Positions 7,874-18,570 of a stretch of DNA of 39,444 nt are shown piece by piece. Position 1 is the stretch's first letter. Each line of letters begins with the position of its first letter. The notes beneath the pieces were generated by a model. That model saw only the letters and a list, made by a program, of their open reading frames with translations, was not told the DNA's origin and made no database searches. Made by a program: the position numbers and the translations under genes. This DNA comes from an uncultured Tessaracoccus sp. (lineage in GTDB: Bacteria; Actinomycetota; Actinomycetes; Propionibacteriales; Propionibacteriaceae), in NCBI RefSeq assembly GCF_947255005.1, contig NZ_CAMYFI010000020.1, positions 1 through 39,444 on the forward strand. Reading direction: 5' to 3'.

Positions 7874-10800
7874 ATGCCCGACCCCACCCCACGCAAGTAC
7901 GACCCGATCGCCGTCTCGACGGAGAGCACCGTCGTCGCGGAGTATGTGCCCGACGAAGATCAATCCAGCAGCTACCAGTCGGAGGCAGCGTTGGAGCAGG
8001 AGTTCATCCGGCAGTTGCAATCTCAGGCCTACGAGTACCTCACCATCCAAACGGAACAAGAACTCATCGCAAACCTCCGGAAACAGCTTGAGCTCCTGAA
8101 TGACGTGACGTTCTCCGATTCGGAGTGGCAGCAGTTCTTCACCGAGAGGATCGCGAGCACGAACGACGGCATCGTCGAGAAAACCATCCGAATCCAGGAA
8201 GACCACGTGCAGCTGCTGAAGCGCGACGACGGCTCGGTGAAGAACATCCAGCTCATCGACAAGCGGCACATCCACAACAACCGCCTGCAAGTGATCAACC
8301 AGTACGAGGTGGGCCAAGACGAGGGTGGGGCAAACTTCGCCAACCGCTACGACGTGACGGTGCTCGTCAACGGGCTGCCGATGGTGCACGTCGAGCTGAA
8401 GCGTCGCGGCGTGGACATCCGCGAGGCGTTCAACCAGATCGACCGCTATCAGCGCGACAGCTTTTGGGCCGGCTCTGGATTGTTCGAGTACGTGCAGCTC
8501 TTCGTCATCTCCAACGGCACGCTCACGAAGTACTACTCCAACACGACGCGTCGCCAGCACCTCAGCGAGCAATCCAGCCCCAAACGCGTGAAGAAAACCT
8601 CAAATTCATTCGAGTTCACCTCGTGGTGGGCAGACGCAAAAAACAAACCAATCCAAGATCTTACCGCGTTTGCGAAAACCTTCTTCGCGAAGCACACCCT
8701 GTTGGGCATCCTCACCAAGTACTGCGTGCTCACCGCCGACCGCATGCTGCTCGTGATGCGGCCGTACCAAATCGTCGCCACCGAGCGAATCCTGCAGAAG
8801 ATCCAGATCTCCACCAACTACAAGCAGCTCGGCACCACGGCTGCGGGCGGCTATGTCTGGCACACCACGGGCTCCGGGAAAACCCTCACCTCGTTCAAAA
8901 CCGCGCAGCTCGCATCCAAGCTCGACGACGTCGACAAGGTGCTGTTCGTCGTGGACCGCAAAGACCTCGACTATCAGACGATGCTTGAGTACGACCGCTT
9001 CGAGAAGGGCGCGGCCAACTCCAACACGTCGACGGCAGCGCTGAAGAAGCAGCTCGAAGACCCGGGCGCGCGCATCATCGTCACCACCATCCAGAAGCTG
9101 GCCACGTTCATCTCGGCCAACAAGGGCCACGCCATTTACGACGGCCACATCGTCGTCATTTTCGACGAGTGCCACCGCTCGCAGTTCGGCGACATGCACA
9201 CCGCCATCACCAAGGCGTTCAAGCGCTACCACCTGTTCGGCTTCACCGGCACTCCTATCTTCGCTGACAACGCCCTAAGCGGCGGCAACCCTCAGCTACG
9301 GACCACTGAACAGGCCTTCGGCGAGAAGCTCCACACCTACACCATCGTGGACGCCATCACCGACAAGAACGTGCTGCCCTTCCGCATCGACTACATCAAC
9401 ACCATCAAGGTGGGCGACGTCGTCGACAAGCAGGTGTCCGCGATCGACACCGAGGAGGCACTCATGGCGCCCGAGCGGATGAGCCAAGTGGTCTCGTACA
9501 TCCGCGAGCACTTCAACCAGAAAACAAAGCGGTCCGAGCACTACTCGCTGGGCGAGCGACGGGTACGCGGCTTCAACGCCCTGTTTGCGACGGAGTCCAT
9601 TCCGGCCGCGCGCATGTACTACAACCACTTCCACCAGCAGCAACAAGACCTCCCGTCCGATCAGCGCCTCAAGGTGGGCATCATCTATTCCTACGGCGCC
9701 AACGCTGCAGAAGGCGACGAGATTTTCGGCGACGAACAGCCTTCCGATACCGCGTCCTGGCCGCTCGATGACCGCATGTTCTTGAGCGAAGCCATCGATG
9801 ATTACAACGAGATGTTTGGCACCTCGCACGACACCACGCCGAAGGGTTTCGAGGGCTATTACAAAGACCTGTCCTTGAGGATGAAGAAGCGCGAGATCGA
9901 CCTCGTGATCGTCGTGAACATGTTCCTCACCGGCTTCGACGCCACCACCTTGAACACGCTCTTCGTCGACAAAAACCTCCGTTCCCACGGGCTCATCCAG
10001 GCGTACTCGCGCACGAACCGCATCCTCAACTCGGTGAAGACCTACGGCAACATCGTGAGCTTCCGCGACCTGGAGCAGGCCACCAACGACGCCATCGCGC
10101 TCTTCGGCAACAAGGAAGCTCGCGGCGTCGTCGTCATGAAGCCGTACCGGGAGTACTACGAGGAGTATCGAACCAACGTCGACGAACTACTCACCCAATT
10201 CCCACCGGGCGAGGTGATCGTCGGAGAGGAAGCGCAAAAAGCCTTCATTGGGCTCTTCGGCTCCATCCTGCGGCTTCGCAACATCCTCACCTCATTCGAC
10301 GAGTTCGAGGGCGACGAGCTCCTCACCGACAGGCACGAACAGGATTACCGAAGCCGTTACCTCGATCTCCATGCGCAGTTCCGTAAGGAACGCGAAGGAG
10401 ACAGGGAGCGCATTAACGACGACGTCGTCTTCGAGATTGAGCTCATCAAGCAGGTGGAGATCAACGTCGACTACATCCTCATGCTCGTCGAGCAATACCA
10501 AAGCACACGAGGAGACGGCGACGACAAGGAGATCCGCGCGGAGATCAGCCGTGCCGTCAACGCCAGCCTCACGCTACGCAGCAAACGCGACCTGATCGAA
10601 GACTTCGTCGAAGGCGTCTCTCCCACCGGGAAGATCGACCAAGAATGGCTGCAATACATTGCCGCGAAACGAGAATCCGAGCTTGAGGCGATCATCACCG
10701 ACGAGCGCCTCCGCCCCGACGAGACCCGCGTCTTCGTCGCAACAGCCTTCCGCGACGGACACGTTCAAACCGGCGGCACTGCCATCACGAAGGTGCTGCC

Positions 10801-10930
10801 ACCGGTATCCCGGTTCTCTGCCCGCGGCCAACACGGGGCGACGAAGCAACGGGTGCTCCGAAAACTCACCGCGTTCTTCGAGCGGTTCTCAGGGTTGGGC
10901 GCGAACAATCCCAGCGACCTGGCGGGATAG
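7874..10930 (+). CDS. hsdR: Type I restriction endonuclease subunit HsdR
   Basis: This 1018-residue protein is the ATP-dependent translocase and nuclease subunit. The N-terminal nuclease site is visible as RYDV (D160) followed by VELKR (E174, K176), a PD-(D/E)xK core. The motor shows Walker A TTGSGKT (GSGKT 333-337), DECH (431-434), GFTGTP and a later motif with AYSRTNR. A C-terminal helical domain binding the MTase complex follows. Length is normal for the family. It is read in the same direction as hsdM-hsdS but is separated from hsdS by the antisense rloBA pair, so it has its own promoter. The ATG at 7874 has only a weak upstream site (GAAAG). Confidence 0.97.
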   Translation: MPDPTPRKYDPIAVSTESTVVAEYVPDEDQSSSYQSEAALEQEFIRQLQSQAYEYLTIQTEQELIANLRKQLELLNDVTFSDSEWQQFFTERIASTNDGIVEKTIRIQEDHVQLLKRDDGSVKNIQLIDKRHIHNNRLQVINQYEVGQDEGGANFANRYDVTVLVNGLPMVHVELKRRGVDIREAFNQIDRYQRDSFWAGSGLFEYVQLFVISNGTLTKYYSNTTRRQHLSEQSSPKRVKKTSNSFEFTSWWADAKNKPIQDLTAFAKTFFAKHTLLGILTKYCVLTADRMLLVMRPYQIVATERILQKIQISTNYKQLGTTAAGGYVWHTTGSGKTLTSFKTAQLASKLDDVDKVLFVVDRKDLDYQTMLEYDRFEKGAANSNTSTAALKKQLEDPGARIIVTTIQKLATFISANKGHAIYDGHIVVIFDECHRSQFGDMHTAITKAFKRYHLFGFTGTPIFADNALSGGNPQLRTTEQAFGEKLHTYTIVDAITDKNVLPFRIDYINTIKVGDVVDKQVSAIDTEEALMAPERMSQVVSYIREHFNQKTKRSEHYSLGERRVRGFNALFATESIPAARMYYNHFHQQQQDLPSDQRLKVGIIYSYGANAAEGDEIFGDEQPSDTASWPLDDRMFLSEAIDDYNEMFGTSHDTTPKGFEGYYKDLSLRMKKREIDLVIVVNMFLTGFDATTLNTLFVDKNLRSHGLIQAYSRTNRILNSVKTYGNIVSFRDLEQATNDAIALFGNKEARGVVVMKPYREYYEEYRTNVDELLTQFPPGEVIVGEEAQKAFIGLFGSILRLRNILTSFDEFEGDELLTDRHEQDYRSRYLDLHAQFRKEREGDRERINDDVVFEIELIKQVEINVDYILMLVEQYQSTRGDGDDKEIRAEISRAVNASLTLRSKRDLIEDFVEGVSPTGKIDQEWLQYIAAKRESELEAIITDERLRPDETRVFVATAFRDGHVQTGGTAITKVLPPVSRFSARGQHGATKQRVLRKLTAFFERFSGLGANNPSDLAG

Positions 10931-10938
10931 TACGACGC

Positions 10939-11871
10939 TCAGCGCAGCCGGGGCCGCACGTGCAACCCGACGTCGGGGTCGACTAGCATTTCCTGCGCGG
11001 CCTCTACCCCGTCGGCATCGAGCTGAGCGTCGAGGCTCACGCTGCGCTTCACCAGCGCCAACGCCAGCGGCCCGATCTCGCGGTGGAGCACCGACGAGCC
11101 CACTCGCCCCACCACTTTCTCGCCCAGCTTCAGCTCCGACCCCAACCCGGGCAGCGTCGAGCGTGAGCCATCCAGGTGCAGCTGCACCAACCGCCTCGGC
11201 GGCCGCCCCAAGGTGTGCACCTTGGCCACCGTCTCCTGGCCGGGGTAACAGCCCTTGTCCAAGTGCGTTCCATACAGCCCGATCTCGTTGGGAATAGTGC
11301 GTTCGTCGGTATCGACGAAGATGCGCGGCACCCCGGCGGCAATGCGCAGCGCCTCGAACGCCCACGTTCCGGCGGTGCCCTGCATCGGCTCCGCCGCGAA
11401 CACCTCAGTGCCGCCTAAGTCAGAATGCCGCACGCGCGCACCGTCGGGCACAGGCACCGTATGACCTACCCAATACAGCGTGAGGTCGTCGCGGACACGC
11501 GCCTCCACCCGCATCGCGAACCGCATCCGCAGCACGTGCTCGACGAGCGCCGCACCCCGCCCAGGCTCCGTCCAGCCCAGCAGGCTGGCACCGTCGTCGA
11601 CGAAGTGCAGCACGTGCTCAATATGCCCAGCGGCGTCCAAGATGAGCAGCGCCCCCGAGTCGCCAGCGCCCACACCACGCATGTGCTGGGTGGAGATAAG
11701 GTGCAGCAGCTCGAGACGGTCGTCGCCAGAGATCTCGACCACATCGCGATTCCCCAGCACGACCACCCCCTCGCCCTCTTCGAGCGCGCGGGTCTCCGCA
11801 AAGGGGTTGCCGTAGTGCCACACCAGCCCCTCGTCGGGCCCACTCTCGACGAGAATTCCCTGCTCAGACAC
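10939..11871 (-). CDS. ygfZ: YgfZ/GcvT-domain folate-binding protein
   Basis: This 310-residue protein belongs to the YgfZ/CAF17 family, which uses tetrahydrofolate to support maturation or repair of some iron-sulfur enzymes. The diagnostic motif KGCYPGQE (206-213, Cys208) is intact and is followed by TVAKVHTLGRPPRRLV, typical of the family. The start is GTG 11871, overlapping the end of the upstream FABP gene by 8 nt, so the two are translationally coupled. It is convergent with hsdR with only 8 bp between stops, so this gene marks the boundary between the defence island and ordinary chromosome. Confidence 0.93.
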   Translation of the reverse strand: MSEQGILVESGPDEGLVWHYGNPFAETRALEEGEGVVVLGNRDVVEISGDDRLELLHLISTQHMRGVGAGDSGALLILDAAGHIEHVLHFVDDGASLLGWTEPGRGAALVEHVLRMRFAMRVEARVRDDLTLYWVGHTVPVPDGARVRHSDLGGTEVFAAEPMQGTAGTWAFEALRIAAGVPRIFVDTDERTIPNEIGLYGTHLDKGCYPGQETVAKVHTLGRPPRRLVQLHLDGSRSTLPGLGSELKLGEKVVGRVGSSVLHREIGPLALALVKRSVSLDAQLDADGVEAAQEMLVDPDVGLHVRPRLR

Positions 11872-12367
11872 GCTTCAGCCTCGCCCACATATGGGGGCGC
11901 AGTTCGTGGCCGGTCGTCGCCCGATCCAGGGCGTACATGAGGTCGCCCTCCACCTTGCCGTACAGGCGCTGCCCGGCTGTGTGCTCTATCGCCGCAGATT
12001 CGGTGCGCACGACGGCGTCGGTGCGCAGATCAATCCGCGTCACCTGAATCTTCCCGACCAATACCTCGGTCCACCCGTTCGAGTTCGTGGTGGTGACGGA
12101 CAGCGACGCGTCGGGCTTCGGGTGCCAAAACCCCGTCTCCATCTCGATCATCTCCCCCGGCTTACCATCCTCATCCAGGAGAAAGGCCTGAGCGAGGTAG
12201 TACAGGTACGGCCCACCGCCTGGCCAGAACTGAATGCGCTGCTCATAGGCAAAATCGTTACCCTCGTGGTCGGTGCCGTTGCCGGTACCTTCCCACTGCC
12301 CGACGAGCCACCCGAGCGCGGTCAGCGCCGGGTCGAGGCCCTCAGGTACTTCGATATCAATGTTCAT
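11864..12367 (-). CDS. FABP-like/nitrobindin heme-binding protein (DUF1794)
   Basis: This 167-residue beta-barrel protein matches the actinobacterial FABP/nitrobindin family. It has LGWLVGQWEGTG (GxWxGxG at 23-29) near the N-terminus and the conserved C-terminal ELRPHMWARL with His159, the expected heme ligand. Characterised nitrobindins bind ferric heme b and isomerise peroxynitrite to nitrate; that role is assumed here from family membership. The ATG at 12367 has AAGGA 7 nt upstream. It overlaps the start of ygfZ and also a tiny upstream membrane ORF. Pairing with the iron-sulfur maintenance protein YgfZ fits an oxidative or nitrosative stress function, which is inference. Confidence 0.9.
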   Translation of the reverse strand: MNIDIEVPEGLDPALTALGWLVGQWEGTGNGTDHEGNDFAYEQRIQFWPGGGPYLYYLAQAFLLDEDGKPGEMIEMETGFWHPKPDASLSVTTTNSNGWTEVLVGKIQVTRIDLRTDAVVRTESAAIEHTAGQRLYGKVEGDLMYALDRATTGHELRPHMWARLKRV

Positions 12368-12482
12368 TGTCAGTCCTTAGTCTGGCCGCGAGATCGATGA
12401 GCATTCGGACGAGGGTCACCGTCGCTGCCAGCGCCAGCAGCGCGGCGGCGACAATCAGCACCCAAGGCAGGATCGCGACCAT
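12357..12482 (-). CDS. Possible 41-residue single-span membrane protein
   Basis: A minus-strand ORF from ATG 12482 encodes 41 residues: a hydrophobic span of about 25 residues (VAILPWVLIVAAALLALAAT onward) followed by a basic, hydrophilic tail (RMLIDLAARLRTDNEH). Its stop overlaps the start of the FABP gene by 11 nt, the arrangement of a coupled upstream ORF. There is no clear ribosome site, so it might be leaderless. I do not recognise it. Confidence 0.4.
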   Translation of the reverse strand: MVAILPWVLIVAAALLALAATVTLVRMLIDLAARLRTDNEH

Positions 12483-12521
12483 GCGCGCCAGTGTACAAGC
12501 GGTACCCGAATAGACGACGGT

Positions 12522-13289
12522 TTACCCGACACGCAGGAACTCCACGGCGCCGATGGTGAACTTGTCGCCCTCGTCTCCCGTTGGGGAGGCGCTCGTCGAC
12601 ACCACTTCGAGCGTCACCGAATCAGCACGCACGCGCGGAAAGCCCACGGCCTGCGACGCTCCGTTGCTACCCGAGAGCCCCTGGTCAAACCAGGAACCGT
12701 CAGAGAACCGCCAGCGCACGCTCATCACCTGCCGCTGACCGGCGGTCTCCTCAGGCTCAACTGAATTGCCGCTGGTGAGGCTCACGCCGACGATCTCCTC
12801 GACGCTCGCGAATCGAAACTCGATCCGCTCCCCGACGCCACTGCCCTCGCATTCCAAGCCGGTGGCGGCACTCGCATCGACGAGCCCGCTCGGGTCGGCG
12901 TCGGTGCACGTGGTGGTGACCACCGATGGCACCAGCGTCTCAGTAGCCCCGTCGTAGGCGGCATGCGCACTCGTGTTGCTCTCGCTGGGGCTCGGCGTCA
13001 CGCTCTCCGAGCTAGCCGGTGACGACGGGGACACACTCGCTTTCGGGCTTCGCGAGGAGTTCGCCACTAGCGCCTTGCTAATGCCGAACCCCACCAGGCC
13101 AGCGAGCAGGATGAGCACCGCGGCGATGCGTACCGGAATGAGCATGGGCCGCGACGGAGGCACGCTGGCCTCGGGGGGCTGTGGCTCTCCGTCAGGCTCG
13201 GAGTCGAGGGCAGGCTCAGACGGCGCCTCGTCGGCCTCGGCCGGCTCCAGGCGCCGTCGAAAAAACTCGTCAGGCAGTTTCCACGCCAC
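12522..13289 (-). CDS. One-span membrane protein with extracellular NADase-type glycan-binding-like domain
   Basis: This 255-residue protein starts at GTG 13289 and has three parts. A cytoplasmic acidic, Pro-rich segment covers residues 1-48, a transmembrane helix about 52-72 (PVRIAAVLILLAGLVGFGIS), and a Ser/Thr/Pro-rich linker about 75-110. The C-terminal domain (about 110-255) is discoidin-like, with two Cys pairs likely (TTTCTD and GLECEG), GVGERIEFRF and a final EVVSTS...FTIGAVEFLRVG. That pattern resembles the carbohydrate-binding domain called NADase-type glycan-binding in bacterial and fungal surface proteins. The N-terminal segment lacks a zinc ribbon or kinase domain. Function is unknown; surface glycan or peptidoglycan binding is a guess. 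Confidence 0.65.
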   Translation of the reverse strand: MAWKLPDEFFRRRLEPAEADEAPSEPALDSEPDGEPQPPEASVPPSRPMLIPVRIAAVLILLAGLVGFGISKALVANSSRSPKASVSPSSPASSESVTPSPSESNTSAHAAYDGATETLVPSVVTTTCTDADPSGLVDASAATGLECEGSGVGERIEFRFASVEEIVGVSLTSGNSVEPEETAGQRQVMSVRWRFSDGSWFDQGLSGSNGASQAVGFPRVRADSVTLEVVSTSASPTGDEGDKFTIGAVEFLRVG

Positions 13290-13358
13290 GGATGCAATCG
13301 TAGAGGGTTACTGAGTACCCGACTAAGATGGCGGTTCATCCGGTGTTGAAGGAGTGTC

Positions 13359-14143
13359 GTGGGTTCGATATTCGAAGCAGCAACCGCTGTGGACGGCGTC
13401 TCGCCCATCAACGAGTCCGGCGAGCTCGTCGTCCAAGAGTTACGCCCGGGCCACATCATCGCGAGCGACGTTGCGGAAGCTGTCGTCGACCTCCGCGACG
13501 GCACCATCATGCTCGCCGTCCACCCCGATCACCGTCGCCTCGGGCATGGCCGCGAACTCCTCCAACGTGTCCTCAGCGAACACCCCACCCTCGACGTGTG
13601 GGCGTTCGGCACGCTGCCTGGCGCGGAAGCCCTGGCACATGCAGTTGGCCTCGCCCCCAACCGCGTGCTGCTGCGGATGACACGCCCCCTCTGCCACGTC
13701 GCATCAGAGGCTGTCCCCGTCGAGATCAGCCCGTTCCAGCCTGACGACGCCGACGCCATCGTCGCCATTAACGCGCAGGCGTTCGCCCACCACCCCGAGC
13801 AGGGCAAGCTCACCCGCGCGGAGTTCGACGATTTACGAAGCCAGCCCTGGTTCAGCCCCGACGGCCTCTTGGTTGCCCGAGATCGCGACGCACCCATCGG
13901 TTTTCACTGGACGAAGCGGCACGGGAATGGGTTGGGCGAAGTGTATGTCATTGCTGTCGCACCCGGGCACGAAGGCAAGGGCATCGGCAGGGCGCTCCTG
14001 GCCGCCGGTCTTCAGCACCTCTTCGATGTGGGCGACCACACCGTCGAGTTGTATGTCGAGGCGGCCGAGGAGCGCGTCGTTCGAATGTACGAAGCCGCAG
14101 GCTTTTCGATTGCGGCGCGCGATACACGCTTCGGGAGAGCCGT

Positions 14144-14147
<4 letters not shown>
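13359..14147 (+). CDS. mshD: Mycothiol synthase MshD (double GNAT acetyltransferase)
   Basis: This 262-residue protein carries out the last step of mycothiol synthesis, acetylating Cys-GlcN-Ins with acetyl-CoA. It has two GNAT domains. The first (about 30-120) includes AVHPDHRRLGHGREL and ALAHAVGL. The second (about 125-260) shows the MshD signatures INAQAFAHHPEQGKLT, WFSPDGLLVA, IGFHWTKRH and the acetyl-CoA loop VAPGHEGKGIGRALL. It is somewhat shorter than the mycobacterial protein. The GTG start at 13359 is preceded by AAGGAG. Its end overlaps ppk1 by ATGA. Its presence shows that the organism uses mycothiol, consistent with mycothione reductase at 22824-24242. Confidence 0.95.
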
Positions 14148-16227
<2,080 letters not shown>

Positions 16228-16231
<4 letters not shown>

Positions 16232-17094
16232 GCGGACGCGTGCGCGCGGCGGGGGCCGTCGTATTTCACAACTTCGACGGCATCGAACACGTCGCGCTCG
16301 TGCACCGGCAGGCCTATGACGACTGGACGATCCCGAAAGGAAAGGCGCATCCCGACGAGCTGCGCCCGGTGACTGCCGTGCGCGAGGTGCGCGAGGAAAC
16401 CGGCCTCCTCATCAACCTTGGCACCCGGCTGTCCAGCCTGACGTACCCCGTGGGCAAGCATAAGAAGAAGGTCGACTACTGGCGCGCCGAGGCGAGGGCG
16501 CGGTTCTTTCACGTGCCCGATAAAGAGGTTGACGAGGTGCGCTGGGTACCCGTTGACGATGCCCCCGCCATGCTCAGCTACCCCACCGACGTCAAGGTGC
16601 TCGAGGAGGCCCTTGCGCTGCCTCCCACCACCGCGCTGCTGCTGGTGCGCCACGCGAAGGCGATGCTGCGCAAGCATTGGTCGGGTAACGATCAGAGCCG
16701 ACGTCTCGACGGGCGCGGCCGCCGTCAGGCTGCTGAACTCATCCCACTGTTCGAGGCGTTCGGGGTTCGGCACCTCGTGAGTTCGCCCGCGGTCAGGTGT
16801 GCGGAGACGCTCGCCCCGTACGGCCGTTACAAGGACATCCGTACCGAGACAATCACGCTCCTCACCGAGGAAGAAGGCACGAATGATCCCGACGGCGTGG
16901 CCGCCCGGGTACGCGACGTCGCCGCCGCAGCCACGGAACCGACGGCGTTGTGCGGGCACCGCCCAGTACTGCCAGCGATGCAAGAAGGGTTGGGTTTGAA
17001 GCACCGCTCCATGTTGGTCGGAGAGATCACGGTGCTGCACCGTGATTCGCGCGGGAACATCGTCGCGGAGGAACACCATAAATCGACGGCCTGA
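16228..17094 (+). CDS. mutT1: MutT1-like Nudix hydrolase fused to histidine phosphatase
   Basis: This 288-residue protein has an N-terminal Nudix domain with a perfect Nudix box (GX5EX7REUXEEXGU, residues 38-60). A C-terminal histidine phosphatase domain begins at LLLVRHAKAM (RH at 141-142). The same two-domain layout is seen in mycobacterial MutT1, which hydrolyses 8-oxo-(d)GTP and also diadenosine polyphosphates; that activity is inferred here. It is coupled to ppk1 through an ATGA overlap. The ppk-mutT1 neighbourhood is common in Actinomycetota. No terminator is evident before the pstS promoter region. Confidence 0.93.
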
Positions 17095-17288
17095 GCCGCG
17101 GTTCTCATCACGGGTAGATAACAATCTTGATGCGCCTTGGGGCATCCCGCGCGCGACACGAACTTTGTTCACCCGTTGTTCACCTTCATTGCCGAGACGC
17201 GTAACTTACCCCGCCTAGGTTCCCAGTTGAGAACAAACGTTCCGCCGCCCAACTGGTCGGCAAATGATGATCCTTTGAGAGGAATTTC
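17095..17288 (+). promoter_or_regulatory. pstS promoter/leader region
   Basis: This 194-bp gap lies between mutT1 and pstS. It carries a two-unit PHO box (annotated separately) followed by a possible -10 element TAACTT at 17202-17207. The distance fits a response regulator bound over the -35 region. A good ribosome site, GAGAGGA, precedes the pstS ATG. The upstream part (17095-17160) shows nothing I can name. Confidence 0.6.
17167..17188 (+). promoter_or_regulatory. PHO box (PhoP binding site) upstream of pstS
   Basis: Two 11-bp direct repeat units lie in tandem, each beginning with a perfect GTTCACC (17167-17173 and 17178-17184). This matches the Streptomyces PhoP direct-repeat unit, a 7-bp GTTCACC core at 11-bp period. 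It indicates phosphate-starvation induction of pstS by a PhoR-PhoP-type system not seen in this window. Confidence 0.85.
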
Positions 17289-18437
17289 ATGAAGCTCCGC
17301 GCTTTTGCAGCTCTCGGCTTGACGGCCGCCCTCGCCCTCACCGCTTGCGGTGGCGACGAGAAGGGTACGGACACCAAGTCCCCTTCCAACGATGCTTCTG
17401 CCTCCAAGCCCGCTGGTTCGGATTCGTCTGAAGGCAGCGGCTCCACCGGTGGCGGCGCGCTCTCCGGCACTATCGCAGGCATGGGCGCTTCCTCGATGAA
17501 GGCCGCCCAGGCTGCTTGGACCGCCAAGTTCATGGAGGACAACCCCAACGTCAAGATCTCCTACGCCCCTGAGGGCTCCGGCCCCGGTCGCGACGGCATC
17601 AAGCAGGGCAAGGTGCAGTTCGCTGGCTCTGACTCTCCTTTCACGGCTGACGAGAACAAGGCTGGCGAGTTCAAGGCTTGCGCCGCTGACTCCACCGTGT
17701 ACGACATCCCCGTCTATATCTCCCCCGTCGCGATCGTCTTCAACGTCCCCGGCGTGGACGCCATCAACATGACCGGCGAGGTTGCCGCCAAGATCTTCAA
17801 GGGCGACATCTCCAAGTGGAACGACCCTGCCATCGCTCAGCTCAACGAGGGCGTCGAACTGCCCGACGAGTTCATCAACGTGGTGTACCGCGGCGACGAG
17901 TCCGGCACCACCGAAAACTTCACCGACTACCTCAAGGCTGTCGCTCCGGGCGTGTGGGATGCCGAGCCTTCCAAGACCTTCCCCTACACCGACGGCGGCC
18001 AGCCCGCTGAGAAGACCGACGGCGTGAAGAACGCTGTGTCGCAGGGCGAGTTCACCATCGGCTACGTTGACGCTTCCGCTGCCGAGGGCCTGGGCGTTGC
18101 CCACATCGGTAAGGACGGCAAGTTCGCTGCTCCCGACCCGGAGCAGGCTGCCGCTGTAGTCGACAACTCCAAGCTCGACACCGAAGGCCGCGAGGAGCAC
18201 GACATCGTCGTGAACCTCGACCGCGAGGCCGAGGGTTACCCCATCGTCCTCATCTCCTACGGCGTTGCTTGCGCCAAGTACGAGGATGAGAAGGTTGCCG
18301 AGGTCGTCAAGGGCTACCTCACCTACATCACCTCCGAGGAAGGCCAGAAGCTGGCCGCTGAGCAGGCTGGCAGCGCCCCGCTGTCCGCTGACATGACCGC
18401 CAAGGTCAAGGCTGCGATTGACTCGATCAACGCCTGA
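17289..18437 (+). CDS. pstS: Phosphate ABC transporter substrate-binding lipoprotein PstS
   Basis: This 382-residue lipoprotein captures phosphate outside the membrane for PstCAB. Its signal peptide ends in a lipobox ALTAC with Cys20 as the lipidated residue, followed by a Ser/Gly-rich linker to about residue 60. The phosphate-binding segments GMGASSMKAAQ, PEGSGPGRDGIKQGKVQFAGSDSPF and RGDESGTTENFTDYL are all present. Codon use is strongly biased to common codons, suggesting high expression. It is the first gene behind the PHO box. A large hairpin separates it from pstC, as expected if pstS is made in excess over the permease. Confidence 0.97.
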   Translation: MKLRAFAALGLTAALALTACGGDEKGTDTKSPSNDASASKPAGSDSSEGSGSTGGGALSGTIAGMGASSMKAAQAAWTAKFMEDNPNVKISYAPEGSGPGRDGIKQGKVQFAGSDSPFTADENKAGEFKACAADSTVYDIPVYISPVAIVFNVPGVDAINMTGEVAAKIFKGDISKWNDPAIAQLNEGVELPDEFINVVYRGDESGTTENFTDYLKAVAPGVWDAEPSKTFPYTDGGQPAEKTDGVKNAVSQGEFTIGYVDASAAEGLGVAHIGKDGKFAAPDPEQAAAVVDNSKLDTEGREEHDIVVNLDREAEGYPIVLISYGVACAKYEDEKVAEVVKGYLTYITSEEGQKLAAEQAGSAPLSADMTAKVKAAIDSINA

Positions 18438-18461
18438 CCTTTGAACCAGTTTCGGTTGATC

Positions 18462-18508
18462 GCGTGAACCGCGCTCGTCTCGCCACGCGAGGCGAGCGCG
18501 GTTCACGC
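18462..18508 (+). terminator. Large hairpin between pstS and pstC (attenuator or processing site)
   Basis: Arms at 18462-18477 and 18493-18508 pair perfectly over 16 bp. The enclosed sequence pairs further (CTCG/CGAG after one T-G wobble), leaving a 5-nt loop. No T-run follows, so it is either a partial terminator of the GC-rich type or an mRNA-stabilising structure at the 3' end of pstS. Confidence 0.8.
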
Positions 18509-18570
18509 TCCCTCATCCCCGACCTCGTTGGTGCCTCGAAGCTGTTTCCAAGGCACCGCTAAGGAGCATC

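Noticed and set aside
13334..13355. A second PHO box before mshD (GTTCATC then GTTGAAG at 11-bp spacing)
   Set aside because: The spacing is right but the second core matches only 4 of 7 positions and overlaps the ribosome site; too weak to call.
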